Below, one piece after another: positions 1 to 10,076 of a stretch of 64,000 nucleotides of DNA. The notes below the pieces were generated by a model. That model saw nothing but the letters and a program-made list of their open reading frames with translations. It was not told the origin of the DNA and made no database searches. The stretch is from contig VICG01000003.1 of NCBI GenBank assembly GCA_008692225.1, positions 3,097,501 through 3,161,500 on the forward strand, written 5' to 3'. The first letter of the stretch is position 1. Each line of letters begins with the position of its first letter. The stretch comes from Monilinia fructicola. Its lineage: Eukaryota; Ascomycota; Leotiomycetes; Helotiales; Sclerotiniaceae. A program made the translations under genes and the position numbers.

Positions 1-596
1 TGAATTTATTAAATAATTTATAATTTCTTTCTCTAGATTTCTTTTCTTATTGATTCTTAATCGAATCTAAAGAGTTAATCACCTCTAAAGCTATTATCGT
101 TCTTAAAAATCATTTTACCTAAATTCGTATAATAATTATAAAAACGCGGAAAGAAAGTCCGAGCTTCTTTTATGCCAAAAAGGAATCTCCACTTGAAGCA
201 TAGAACTCAAACTAAACTATCTTTCCCACCGACAGATCCAGTACAGCACAGCACAGCAAAGCAAAGCAAAGCAGAAGAATTAAAGGAAACAGAACTTTGA
301 CAATTCGCTTTCTCTCTTAAACCAACCACCGACCACCAACCACCAACCCCCAACCCACTTACTCACTACCCTCCTCCATTCAATATTATCTCATCTACAT
401 CCATCCATTCCTCCATCCATTCATCTATTCATTCATCCATCCATCCGTCCATCTATCCATCCATCCACCCATCCACCCATCCATCCATCCATTCAGTTCA
501 GTCTTTCTTCTCAAACTATACTTCCATATCCTGATATAAACCATCTAATCATCTACCTCCTCATACGTCACAACAATAAACCGGTCTTGAAAAAAG
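1..596 (+). promoter_or_regulatory. Upstream region and probable 5' UTR of the Ras2-type gene, pyrimidine and CCAT rich
   Basis: No gene is visible here. The first 160 bases are AT rich. From about 300 the + strand becomes C/T and CCA rich, and 370-495 is an imperfect CCAT/CATT tetranucleotide repeat. C/T-rich tracts just upstream of the ATG are common in core promoters and leaders of highly expressed filamentous-fungal genes, so this is probably promoter plus long leader. No TATA box or transcription start can be fixed from sequence alone. Confidence 0.45.
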
Positions 597-1373
597 ATGT
601 CTTCGAAACAGATGGTCTTGTACAAATTGGTGGTGCTTGGTGATGGAGGTGTGGGTAAAACTGCTTTGACAATTCAATTAACATTACAGCATTTCGTCGA
701 GACTGTAAGCTCTCCGATCTACCATATCTAATTGTTACCATCAAATTTATACATACATACTTACTTACCTACCTTGATATAGTACGATCCTACCATCGAA
801 GATTCATACCGAAAACAAGTCGCAATAGACGGTCAATCCTGTATGTTGGAAGTTCTCGATACTGCCGGCCAAGAAGAATATACTGCATTAAGAGATCAAT
901 GGATTCGTGATGGTGAAGGATTCGTTTTGGTTTACAGCATATCCTCGAGATCTTCCTTTACGCGCATTCAAAGATTCCACAATCAAATTCAACGAGTTAA
1001 AGAATCCTCTTCATCATCCCCAATATATCCCGGCTCACCCATATCACCCGTCTCACCTTCAGAACCCGTACCGATTATGCTCGTTGGAAACAAATGCGAC
1101 CGAGTTACGGAGAGAGAGGTATCTACACAAGAAGGACATGCATTGGCGCGGGAGCTGGGTTGCGAATTTGTTGAAGCATCGGCCAAGAATTGCGTAAATG
1201 TTGAAAAGGCATTTTATGATGTAGTACGACAACTGCGCAGACAACGTCAGCAAACGAACATCAGCTTCGGGTACTGGCAAGAGTCCTCGTGCTAACACGG
1301 GAGAGAATGGAATGGTTCGAGATGAATCTAGAAAATATCGCCCAAGAAGAAGGGTCCTTGTGTTATCTTATGA
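597..1373 (+). CDS. ras2: Ras2-type small GTPase
   Basis: Membrane-anchored molecular switch that in filamentous ascomycetes feeds MAPK and cAMP signalling for polarity, conidiation and virulence. Exon 1 (597-704) carries the P-loop [10 protein letters not shown]; an intron with GTAAGC donor spans 705-782; exon 2 restarts with the effector region [12 protein letters not shown], then [15 protein letters not shown] (switch II), NKCD and EASAKN. A stop at 1293 ends the simple reading frame with a non-Ras tail. Removing one A from the AAA at 1252-1254 opens a basic, Ser-rich hypervariable tail ([16 protein letters not shown] and so on), and a CVIL prenylation box followed by TGA sits at 1359-1373 in another frame. 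The true C-terminus therefore very probably ends in CVIL, and the given sequence has indels or an unrecognised small intron here. The G domain is certain; Ras2 rather than Ras1 rests on the long variable insert after the effector half and the CVIL box. Confidence 0.9.
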
Positions 1374-2706
1374 GAAATCAATCTCCTCCTCACGCATCAA
1401 GATATTTTTGAGCTTAGAGCTTTTTTTTCGCATGGATCATCAACGACGTTTACGACATTCCTTTGGCTAGATGCCTTTTTTACCGCAATTTATGAACCTC
1501 TCACTCTTCTCCCACTTCCCCATCAAGATTTTTCTCTTCCATCTTCCCTCAACAGCGTTTGCTCAATCTAATTCCTAGCTGGGCCCGGCGAATGGAGTAC
1601 CAAAAAGAGTGGCACATCCGGCGTATTTATGAAACTTTTTGTCTTGGAAAATAACCTCTCCAATATCAGTCTCGATACCTTTGTCACATACATCACTTCA
1701 CATCATATCATGGAAAGAATTTCCATTAGGATTTGTCAAGCACGCTTTTTAAACGATAACTTTGCTTTTGGTGTCTATGGCGCAACGAAATCAAGATATG
1801 GCGATGTTTTCAAATGAGACGAAATTTCTTTTCCCCCTTCCCCCCAAATGCGATGTGCTTCTATTGGATTCTGATCTTGATATGTCCCTTTTTTTTTCAT
1901 CCTTCATCCTACTACCTTTTTCTACTTCTTCTCTCCATTCATGAAGAAAGAGTTTCCTATTTTTCTGGTTTCAGTCATATGTAGCAAGGGATTTTTACCT
2001 TTTTATGTTTTCAAAGGCTTGGCTTCTATGACGTCCATATATACTTGATATTCTGATAGTTTGGGTTGTAATGGGAGTGAGTAATGATTTGATATGTTGG
2101 GGGGAAGTCTTGCTTGCTAGCTAGAACTTGGTTGCCTGGATTTCATCTTTTTGGCTGCTTGGTTGGTTGGTTCTTTCTTCGTCATCTCAGAGGACTGGGA
2201 GATTACTATATCCCATTCCTCCCTACTTGTTGATGTTGCCGAGGGACTTTCAGAGATGGAAATGGGTATAGGGAGAAAGGGGTGAATGGAAGGATGGATG
2301 GATGGGAGGATGGGAAGGAATGAAATTGGCGGATTATTTGAGATTTGATGAATGAATGGTTGTATGAAAGGATAGGGGGGATCTAATACCGTACTGGCTG
2401 TATGAAGAATTAATCAAGTGGGGTTGAGTGAAGGGTTGGGATTGTTTGTACCTAGAGATAAATCTGGAAATTGGAGGACTAGTTAGTTACTCACAAACTG
2501 GATTTTGGCCGAGGAATTTGGGGATGAATGAATGAATGAATGGATGGATGAGTGGGAAATCAATGGAATTGAAAAGTATGTGTGTTTATTTGATTGTGGT
2601 GATCATCCGTATCTGTGTTCCGTGTGTTGGTGATTGTTTGTATGTATTTTAGGGGCGATTATTTGAGCTTCCTCCATCTCCTGTTGGTCTGTTTGTTCAT
2701 TTATCG

Positions 2707-2738
<32 letters not shown>

Positions 2739-2990
2739 GTCTGTCTGTCCGTCTATCAATCGCTATTTGTCTTTCCCTAGCAACATCCTATCTTGTTTGC
2801 TACTTGTGCTTTTTGTATCCATGGTTTTATTGGTCTATGGTTTATGGTTTATGCTCTTAGGGTTTATGCTCTAGGGTTTATAATCCTGCTTTGTTATCAT
2901 AATCTACAATCAATCTATGGTCTTGGTCTATGGGTTTGGTTTATGATGGTGGTTTGTGGTTGGTTCGGGGGTGATTTGTGGGCGGTTTGA
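1374..2990. other. Gene-free stretch with a CTGT microsatellite
   Basis: No coding region is convincing. The stretch holds T-rich tracts, GGTT/GATGG simple repeats (2160-2350, 2525-2560), a CTGT/CTAT tetranucleotide repeat at about 2705-2757, and TTTATGG-like repeats at 2820-2945. The first few hundred bases are presumably the 3' UTR of the Ras2 gene. Confidence 0.4.
2700..2757. repeat. (CTGT)n microsatellite
   Basis: About a dozen tandem CTGT units with CTAT and CCGT interruptions. Confidence 0.85.
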
Positions 2991-2994
2991 TATC

Positions 2995-3480
2995 ACTGGC
3001 GTTATGGGATGGGAGGGGGGAAGATGGGAGGGGAGAAGGAGGAGGCAAGCGGCATCTCATTCCCCACCCCGACGCCTCATACCGGGCACGAATGGAGCAA
3101 AGCGCGTGTGGCAGCACGAGATAGAGCGGGGCGACAGACGACGGGAGCACGCAGTAATCGCACTCCAACAGAGCACTCGCGGCGACGATTCCTCGTCTCG
3201 ATGCCTTCTGCTCGCAGAGCGCCCTGGTGCGCTCGCTCACCCTTTCCGCGGTCGGGCACTCGCTCGCGCTATGCTCGGTGTGCTACGCGGACGGACAGGC
3301 GCGAGATCCCGCATCGCGCGCACCGGCTGGATGGGGGGAGGGAGGGAGGGAGGGAAGGGGTGGCGTTCAGCGCTACTCGAGGGGGCGTCTCGGTATGTGT
3401 GCTTCGATTGGGATTCTTGAGAATCCGTAATATCACATACATCACGTCGCGTCGCGTCGCGTCGCGTCACATCACATTCC
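2995..3480. other. GC-rich island with all-frame open reading
   Basis: This block is far richer in G+C than anything else in the window. Open frames run on both strands simply because stop codons are rare. It includes a GGGA/GGGAG purine tract near 3335-3360 and a perfect GTCGC pentamer repeat at about 3445-3468. No frame gives a recognisable protein; Arg/Gly/Ser runs dominate all of them. It could be a CpG-rich regulatory element, a non-coding transcript, or foreign or low-complexity sequence. Confidence 0.5.
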
Positions 3481-4849
3481 AATCCATGGCTAAGGCTAAG
3501 GCCAAGGACAAGGCTAGATCTCGATGGTCCCGTGCCCGTCGGATCGTCCCTGCGCGTCGGGATACACGAACTTGTTGCCGGAATGTCAGGTATACATACG
3601 CGCTCTTGGTGTTGCGAGCGATGTATCGGGTGGGAGAGGGCGATTGCAGGGTGTTGGGTGTGGGTGGGATTGGGGAGGAGGATGGGATCCCAATCCTAGT
3701 TGTCTCTCTGGGGGTGGTTCTTGGGGATTCGGAAGAGGATTTAGGGATTTGGGTTTGAGGGTTGTGTTGGAGAGCTGGTTGGTCACTGGGGATGGGTTGA
3801 TTGTAGAAGGGGGGGGTTCTGCGGTTTGGGATTGAGTATTGGTGGTTGTTCGATTAGCTTGTGGGGGCAGCTAGGAGGGGGCAGCTAGGAAGAGGATTTG
3901 GTGAAGAGAGGGTTCGGGGGATTGAGATGGTGAATTGGGTTCTTTCTATTCGCATCTTGGCCTTGAGAAGATATTCTAATCTCATGATAACCACTCTAGT
4001 AAATTTGTCGTTAATGCTTTGGTTATAGATCAGTGTAGGTTCGTGTAGACAAGCAAGAGAACAGGAGAATGAAGCGGTTCCGGAATATCGTCAACTTGGT
4101 CAGGGTCAAATCTAGGGATAAGCTAGAGAGATCTTCGTAAATACATATTTTAGATGCATATCATAAAATGATGAATGACGGTGAAGTTATCATGAAGTCT
4201 TATAATGATAGTACTTGGCTATTGATCACCTAGCAATAGATAGATAGTGGAAGAGCTAGTAAAATAGGTTGATCGATCTTTTGGAAGAATATGAATATAT
4301 ATTATAATTACCCCTTTTATTATCTCTAATGGAGAGACGACGCCAATTCTTGAATTATAATGGTCATAGCTTCCTACCACTGACGACTTGCTTGCATGCT
4401 ACTCGGAGTAGTAACATATATAAAGTTGAGATGAATTCGACATTCGAAAATTCATGGACGACGATTGGTACGGATATTTGGTTACATATTGAATGAGATA
4501 TAAATCTCTTTGAATGCAATGAGATGGTATCAATCAATGGACTTGCAATGATAAGGGCAAACGTATCTATTTACCTACTAAATTACCTACAAATGGAGGT
4601 ATTTGAAGGAAGGCAAGCAACTAGTTCTAAGGGTTACAGATTCGCATAACAATTATAGGGATTTACCGACGTTCCTCCTGATGCCCCAAGTACGTCATAG
4701 TTCTATATCGCACTCGAGTATACTCGTAGTCTTGATGGATGAACAACATGAATGCTCTCTCTATATAAATAGTTCGGAAGCATCAGATTGTAAAGTATTG
4801 CTATATTTTTGATTTCCAATCCTCAACTCATTCTTAAGTATTATGCAAA
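3481..4849. other. Gene-free stretch between GC island and SDR remnant
   Basis: An open frame beginning at 3486 (MAKAKAKDKARSRW) continues out of the GC island, but it turns into compositionally biased Gly/Val-rich sequence without a recognisable domain. The rest (3840-4849) becomes progressively AT rich and shows nothing I can name. Confidence 0.3.
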
Positions 4850-5960
4850 ATGCCTCCTAGCGGTCCTGCTGTACTCATTGGTGCTGGTCCTAATACGGTC
4901 AGTTATCCCATGATTGTAGCAATTCTAGGGACATCAACGGTTTAGAACCTTAGTACTTTCGATATAGGGTTAATGGCTTTACCTTTATAGTACTTTGTTA
5001 TCTTCGCAGTCTCGTTCTGCTGCATTGGTCAATTTGGCTATGTAAAGGTATACACGTATTATTGATACCTCATAGGGAACGGGTATTGCCTGAGTTCTCT
5101 TACATCTTGAGCATGGCAAGTAAGGTTGAATCAAAAAACAACCTCAATACTTATATCCATCTCCCATCTTCATCTTCAATCTCCTATTTCCCATCTCCTA
5201 TATTCCTTTAGCCTCCAAATCTAGTCATATCCTAGCCTAGCCATTGCCCTATTAACACACAACGAAGATCCCCTGACCTCCAGCCCTTCCAACTGTCTAT
5301 CCGCTTCTCCTAACTCGGTAATCAAAGTCATCCACATCCACCAAAGAACAATCTCTAACCTAAAATTTTGAAGCTATCCGCACAATCCATCCTTCCTTTA
5401 CCTATCTCCCCCAAAACTACCCATCTTCCCCATCAAACATTCTTCCAAAAGACCCTTTATGACCGAAGCGCGCGACGATTTCATTTCCTCCCTCGAATCA
5501 TACGTCGGCGGTGCATTCATATCTCCCCAAGAATCTCCCAAACTCTTCTTTGAAGATCACAGCTCAAAAACCTTGAAGACCGGCAAGAAAAAGAGAATCA
5601 TCATCTTCACAGACACGCTTGGAGCTCTCGTAGAAAATTTGAATACGCAGCATATGGGGAGACACTGGAACGAGCGTGAGACGATCGGCCCAGGCATTAG
5701 CGAGGGAAATTAGTCTATTGGGCATTCATATTGTGCATCCGATGGCGAATGGAAGGATAGAAGATAAAGATGAGGACGATCAGAGAATTGGAAAAGATAT
5801 GAATGCTTCACCATGAGCTGGGGAATGTATTCCCGATGGCAAAGCAGATTGTGCTGATTATATGTATACTCAGGCTGGCAAGACGTATCTGTGGCCGAGT
5901 GAGCAGGAACGCGTTTTGTGGCATGAGTTGGATATGGAAATGCATACCGTGAGTAGTAAT
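4850..5960 (+). pseudogene. Decayed short-chain dehydrogenase/reductase (SDR)
   Basis: A Rossmann-fold NAD(P)-dependent oxidoreductase remnant. The ATG at 4850 opens MPPSGPAVLIGAGPNT, the start of a nucleotide-binding loop, followed by an intron-like break; GTGIA then V-LLHLEHGK resumes near 5078 with an in-frame TGA between. Around 5487-5650 the frame GAFISPQESPKLFFEDHSSK...IIIFTDTLGAL resembles the central SDR strands. Near 5725 HIVHPMANG, and near 5880 AGKTYLWPSEQERVLWHELDM, match the C-terminal part of the same fungal SDR family. Pieces lie in order but in different frames with stops between, and the expected Tyr-x-x-x-Lys catalytic pair after the LGAL strand cannot be found. The identification rests on the order of family-like segments. 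Confidence 0.65.
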
Positions 5961-6990
5961 CATGTGAAGATATTTCCCAGCATCTGCCTCTCCCTCTATA
6001 TCTCCCCGCAAGTTCCCATCTCGACAACCACATCTTGAAGACTCAAAGAACATATCAAAACTCCCAGGTAAGCGAAATATCATGAAAATTCCACCGGTGA
6101 TCGGCCCTCCTCTCACAATCTCCATGTAACATCTCTCTAGATTTCGAACCTCACTCCCTCCTACATTCTCATAGCATGTTCTCATGACTGTGAAACTATA
6201 TCACCTCGTTAAATGTTCTGTTCCACGAGCACTAGATTACCACTTTGTACTCTAAAATCAATTGTTTGATTTGTTTGGTGTTTGGATTAGAATATTTTAT
6301 TTTAGCACCCCAGTCTAGAGCGCCAGCTGGAGGGCAAATATGGGGCAATTGATCATGCCAATGCAATGAGGAAACAGAGTTTGGCCAATGGAATTTTGGT
6401 GAGAAGAAAGAAGGGGAGGGAGAGATAGAATGAAGTGGAATTTGAATCTCTTGATTACATTATATTATTCATATTGTATTTCCTTCCAAGTTCTCAAGTG
6501 ATGAAAAGAGGGATATATTTGTACTTGCAAAACCTTGCGAGTAATTATTTCATTAACCTTGGAACTATGGACCTTGAAAGATAAAGGGATGAGGTTAAGC
6601 GAGCGAGATATTTATGGTAAGTCTTACGTACGTATTGTACTGGACGACATCAACACCGTATACAAGTATCAACTCGGCGTGTATGCATTAGTCTTGTCGA
6701 TGATGTTGGTTTTTTAATAGAGGGAATCACTATAGGTAGCATCGTGTAGATACGATGACTAGGTAGAATTCGATGTAATCGATGGAAGAGAATATACAAG
6801 TGACGGACTGATATGATGCTTACCCACAATCCCCAAAAATTCATCAACCTCCACTTCCCCCCCATCTCTTCCCATCGGCTGATAAGAAACTTTCCATGGA
6901 GCTTCTCAAACCACTGATTATCCCATAGCCCACCTCCCTCTCTGGGTACTTGATCGATACCATCATTCCTCCCACTCTCAAAACAGACGC
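5961..6990. other. Gene-free stretch
   Basis: AT-rich with no open frame that resembles a protein family, and no repeats of note. Confidence 0.35.
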
Positions 6991-7560
6991 ATGGCCTCCA
7001 ACAAAACAAGCGTTTTAAGAATTAAAAACCTATACCTTACTCATATCAAACACCTCCGAAAAATCATCACCACCCCCCCGCTCCTAGACATCGCACCCGG
7101 ATTCAAAGTCCCATCGATACAAATAAGTAGTATTGCAGCGAAATCAGACTACGATCTTACAAAGCCTCCGGACATGGACCTAGACAGCATCCTCACGAAG
7201 CAAGCACAAGGTGAATCTCCAGAATCGACTAACCCGCCAAGGGGACAGAGCCCGTGGAGGAAAGGGGAGCGAGGAGCCTTTCGCATGCACCAATTCCGAT
7301 CAATTTCGAGAAGTCTTGCGAGAAATCCTCGTGGGGATCACACGAGTTTTGGTTTTCTAGTCGAGACGCCAATCCGTCATTCTCTTTCTCTGCCCAGCAC
7401 CAGGAAAGCAGGAGATGACTGTATCTTTGAGACTTGCAGACTTCAACGCAATGATCGCCCAATACACACCTTTCGGAAGAACATATACGGAGGACCTCCG
7501 TTCACCCAGTATCCATCCATATGCAAATTTGACCCACCCTCAAATTGGACATCCAAGTGA
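6991..7560 (+). CDS. Hypothetical ORF, 189 aa, doubtful
   Basis: A continuous frame from a real ATG to TGA whose product (MASNKTSVLRIKNLYLTH..., with GESPESTNPPRGQSPWRKGE in the middle) has no domain, signal peptide or membrane segment I recognise. Another forward frame over 7380-7558 (CPAPGKQEMTVSLRLADFN...) reads at least as protein-like, so this may be a frameshifted remnant of an older gene like the SDR upstream. It lies 190 bp before a TIR element. Real coding status is uncertain. Confidence 0.2.
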   Translation: MASNKTSVLRIKNLYLTHIKHLRKIITTPPLLDIAPGFKVPSIQISSIAAKSDYDLTKPPDMDLDSILTKQAQGESPESTNPPRGQSPWRKGERGAFRMHQFRSISRSLARNPRGDHTSFGFLVETPIRHSLSLPSTRKAGDDCIFETCRLQRNDRPIHTFRKNIYGGPPFTQYPSICKFDPPSNWTSK

Positions 7561-7750
7561 TTTCTAAAAGCCGTTTCAAAAAAATCCTAGCAAGGAACAC
7601 ATTTATAATGCTATACTTGTTATGTTCAATATAGTATGAAGAATTGTTTAAGAGTTCTCACATGGAAAGTAGTAATGGATTATATAAGAACTGGGTTTTT
7701 CTTCATCTTTACAGCTACTCTATATAATTATCATTAGAGCCTTAGATATA

Positions 7751-8713
7751 CTCAGGCGCGTTTTAAAAGAGGCATAGGCGAATATAAAACTTATAATTAT
7801 TTAATGAAAACTTTTATAACAATTTATATATATTATATTTAGTAATTTAATTTTTTTTATAAGATTTTATTATTATAAGAATTATTTTCAAATGAATAAT
7901 AATACTATAAAAGTTAAGAAAATTTCGTAATTGATAAATATATTAATTTAAATATTAATAATATTTGGATTTAAAAACTAAAATTATAGAAAAATAATAT
8001 AAACTTAAAAGTTTTGATAAATATATATAAAATTTTATAATATCTATTCTATTGATATATATATTAATATATTAATAGAAAAAATAAAAATATTAAGATT
8101 TTAACGATAAATATATACTTATATAATTAAAATAAGCGAACTTACTTTTTTAAAACTTATTATAACGGTCGACACGGAAGGAGTTAGTGATGGAGCCGAT
8201 ACCCTTAATGTATTAACAAAAACGATATTGTTAGTAACGTTATTAGCAAAAGCGATTGAAATAGCATTAGCTATAAGTAGATAGTATTAATCAGTTTAAT
8301 AAAGATTAGCTTTACTACGATATATGTTTTCTACCACTTATAAATTTTTCTATATTTTTAGCCTTATTAATAAACATTTTAAATATTAATAAAAGTATTA
8401 AAATTCTAAAAGATAATATATAAAATTTAGTTTTCATTTTATTATCTAATAGAATTTAATAAATTAAAAAATAATATTTATTAAGTTATTTAATATTAAT
8501 ATAAATGTCTATATTTATATTTTTTTCTAGTATTTATAGATTATATTATACTATTATTCATTTAATATTAAATTTTATAGTATATATAATTTCTATAACT
8601 AGTATTAAAATACTAATTTTATAATATTTATAAATTATATAAAATTATATTAAGGTTCCGTGAAATAATTATAAGCTTTATATTTACGTATACCTCTTTT
8701 AAAACCCGCCTAA
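7751..8713. mobile_element. AT-rich TIR element, family A, copy 1 (full length)
   Basis: The left end (7751 onward: CTCAGGCGCGTTTTAAAAGA, then GGCATAGGCGAATATAAAAC) and the reverse complement of the right end (ending 8713) match over roughly 60 bp with mainly C/T and G/A differences. The element is flanked by TA dinucleotides (7749-7750 and 8714-8715), as expected for a Tc1/mariner-like target duplication. The interior is almost pure A/T with no intact frame, consistent with RIP. A related half copy lies at 21637-21956, and a core at about 8155-8345 recurs inside another element at 57640-57825. Confidence 0.75.
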
Positions 8714-10076
8714 GTACTTAATAATCTTAAAAAGAAAAATTATTGATTTTATTTAATTATTATTATAAAAGAATTACTAATTCTAATAAATAACTCTTTA
8801 TTTAAACAAAATCATAACTAATTAATAATAATAATAATATTTATTATAATAAAAAATCCATTTATTTCGCTTTTTAAAGAATTTCTTATTTTTAATAAGT
8901 AAATAATAAATAAAAATAATAAATAAATAAATAATATCCCCCCTATTCCTCATTCCCTCATTCCCTCACCCCCCATCCCTCATCTCAAAACCCAAATCCC
9001 AAACCCCAAAAACGGACGAATCAAACTCCCTCCTTAACCTTATACATCCCAACTATACTCTCTCCTCTCTCTCCTCTCTCTACTCTCCACTCTCCACTCT
9101 ATAAATTATAAAATACCTACTTGGTAAATCAAATCAAATCAAATCAAAAAATAAAATAACATTTACAAATTTCACATTTCACATTTCACATTCGACGTTC
9201 GGCATTCGACATTTTATTTCCATGGCTTCATATTTTGCTCACCTCTTCCTCGCCTATATATCCTATCCTATCCAATCCAATCCACATTACCTACCTCTTT
9301 CGTTTCCATTCCTCCCTCTCCCTACCTCTCCCTGCCTCTCACCCTTCCCCTCTCCTCTCCTCTCCCTCTCCTCCCCTCTCCTCTCCTCTCCTCTCCTCCC
9401 CTCTCCTCCCTTAAAACCTCAACACAAGAATCACCAAACACAAAACACGATACACGATACACAGAGCATCAAACCAACACAACACACCACACAACACACA
9501 ACACAAACACACAACACATTGGAATCAAAGAGGCTCAAAAAAAAAGGTATCCATCCATTTTCATCAATAATTTCATAACCCTCCTTTCATAACATGAAAA
9601 ACCCATGATATCAAGTGAAAGTAGAGAGAAGCTCAGTCAAAGATAGAAAAAGAAGAATTATCATAAAATCCCAACCCCCGCGACTATCATCATCATAACC
9701 CTCATTCATACCCTCTTGCCACATCTTCCTTTCCCACCCCTGGTAAGAAATTCACCCATCCATCCACCCCCATTCCGTCCATTCCATACCATTCATTTAA
9801 GCCCCAAATCCGAGAAGAGTATTATTATATCGTGTTTGTATTTGTTTTGTTACTGTGTTGTTGCAACTGGGGTATTCTAAGTAATTCGCTTCGCTTGCTC
9901 GATTCTCTCATTTCACTTAAAAAGTTTCCGACTCGCCACTATGATTACTGGCAATACTACCAAATGTATCTATTGCTGTTAGCAAAGCTCTTCCAATGCT
10001 CTCAAAAGATAATCACTCACGTCTCTTAACATTTCTCCTAATAACCGTCTCATCCCTATTCAACTCTCCATTCTTA
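8714..10076. other. Gene-free stretch with AT-rich and C/T-rich low complexity
   Basis: 8714-8940 is AT-only sequence with AATA repeats. 8940-9560 is strongly C/T/A biased, including TCTCC/CTCTC pyrimidine tracts at 9280-9415 and ACACA repeats at 9450-9520. 9570-10076 has no recognisable coding sequence; it is the downstream flank of the large minus-strand gene. Open frames here are compositional artefacts. Confidence 0.4.
9285..9415. repeat. Polypyrimidine (TCTCC)n-rich tract
   Basis: Nearly uninterrupted pyrimidines on the + strand, dominated by TCTCC and CCCTC units. Such mirror-like homopurine/homopyrimidine tracts can adopt triplex structure; any function here is unknown. Confidence 0.7.

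Noticed and set aside
2850..2885. TTAGGGTTTAT-like telomere-type motif
   Set aside because: Only two imperfect units inside other TTTATGG repeats; not a telomeric array.
2956..3835. Overlapping open frames of 100-250 codons in the GC island
   Set aside because: Open in several frames on both strands at once, biased Arg/Gly/Ser composition, no domain; explained by few stop codons in GC-rich DNA.
9222..9578. Plus-strand ORF of 118 codons
   Set aside because: Entirely made of C/T-rich and ACA-rich simple repeats.
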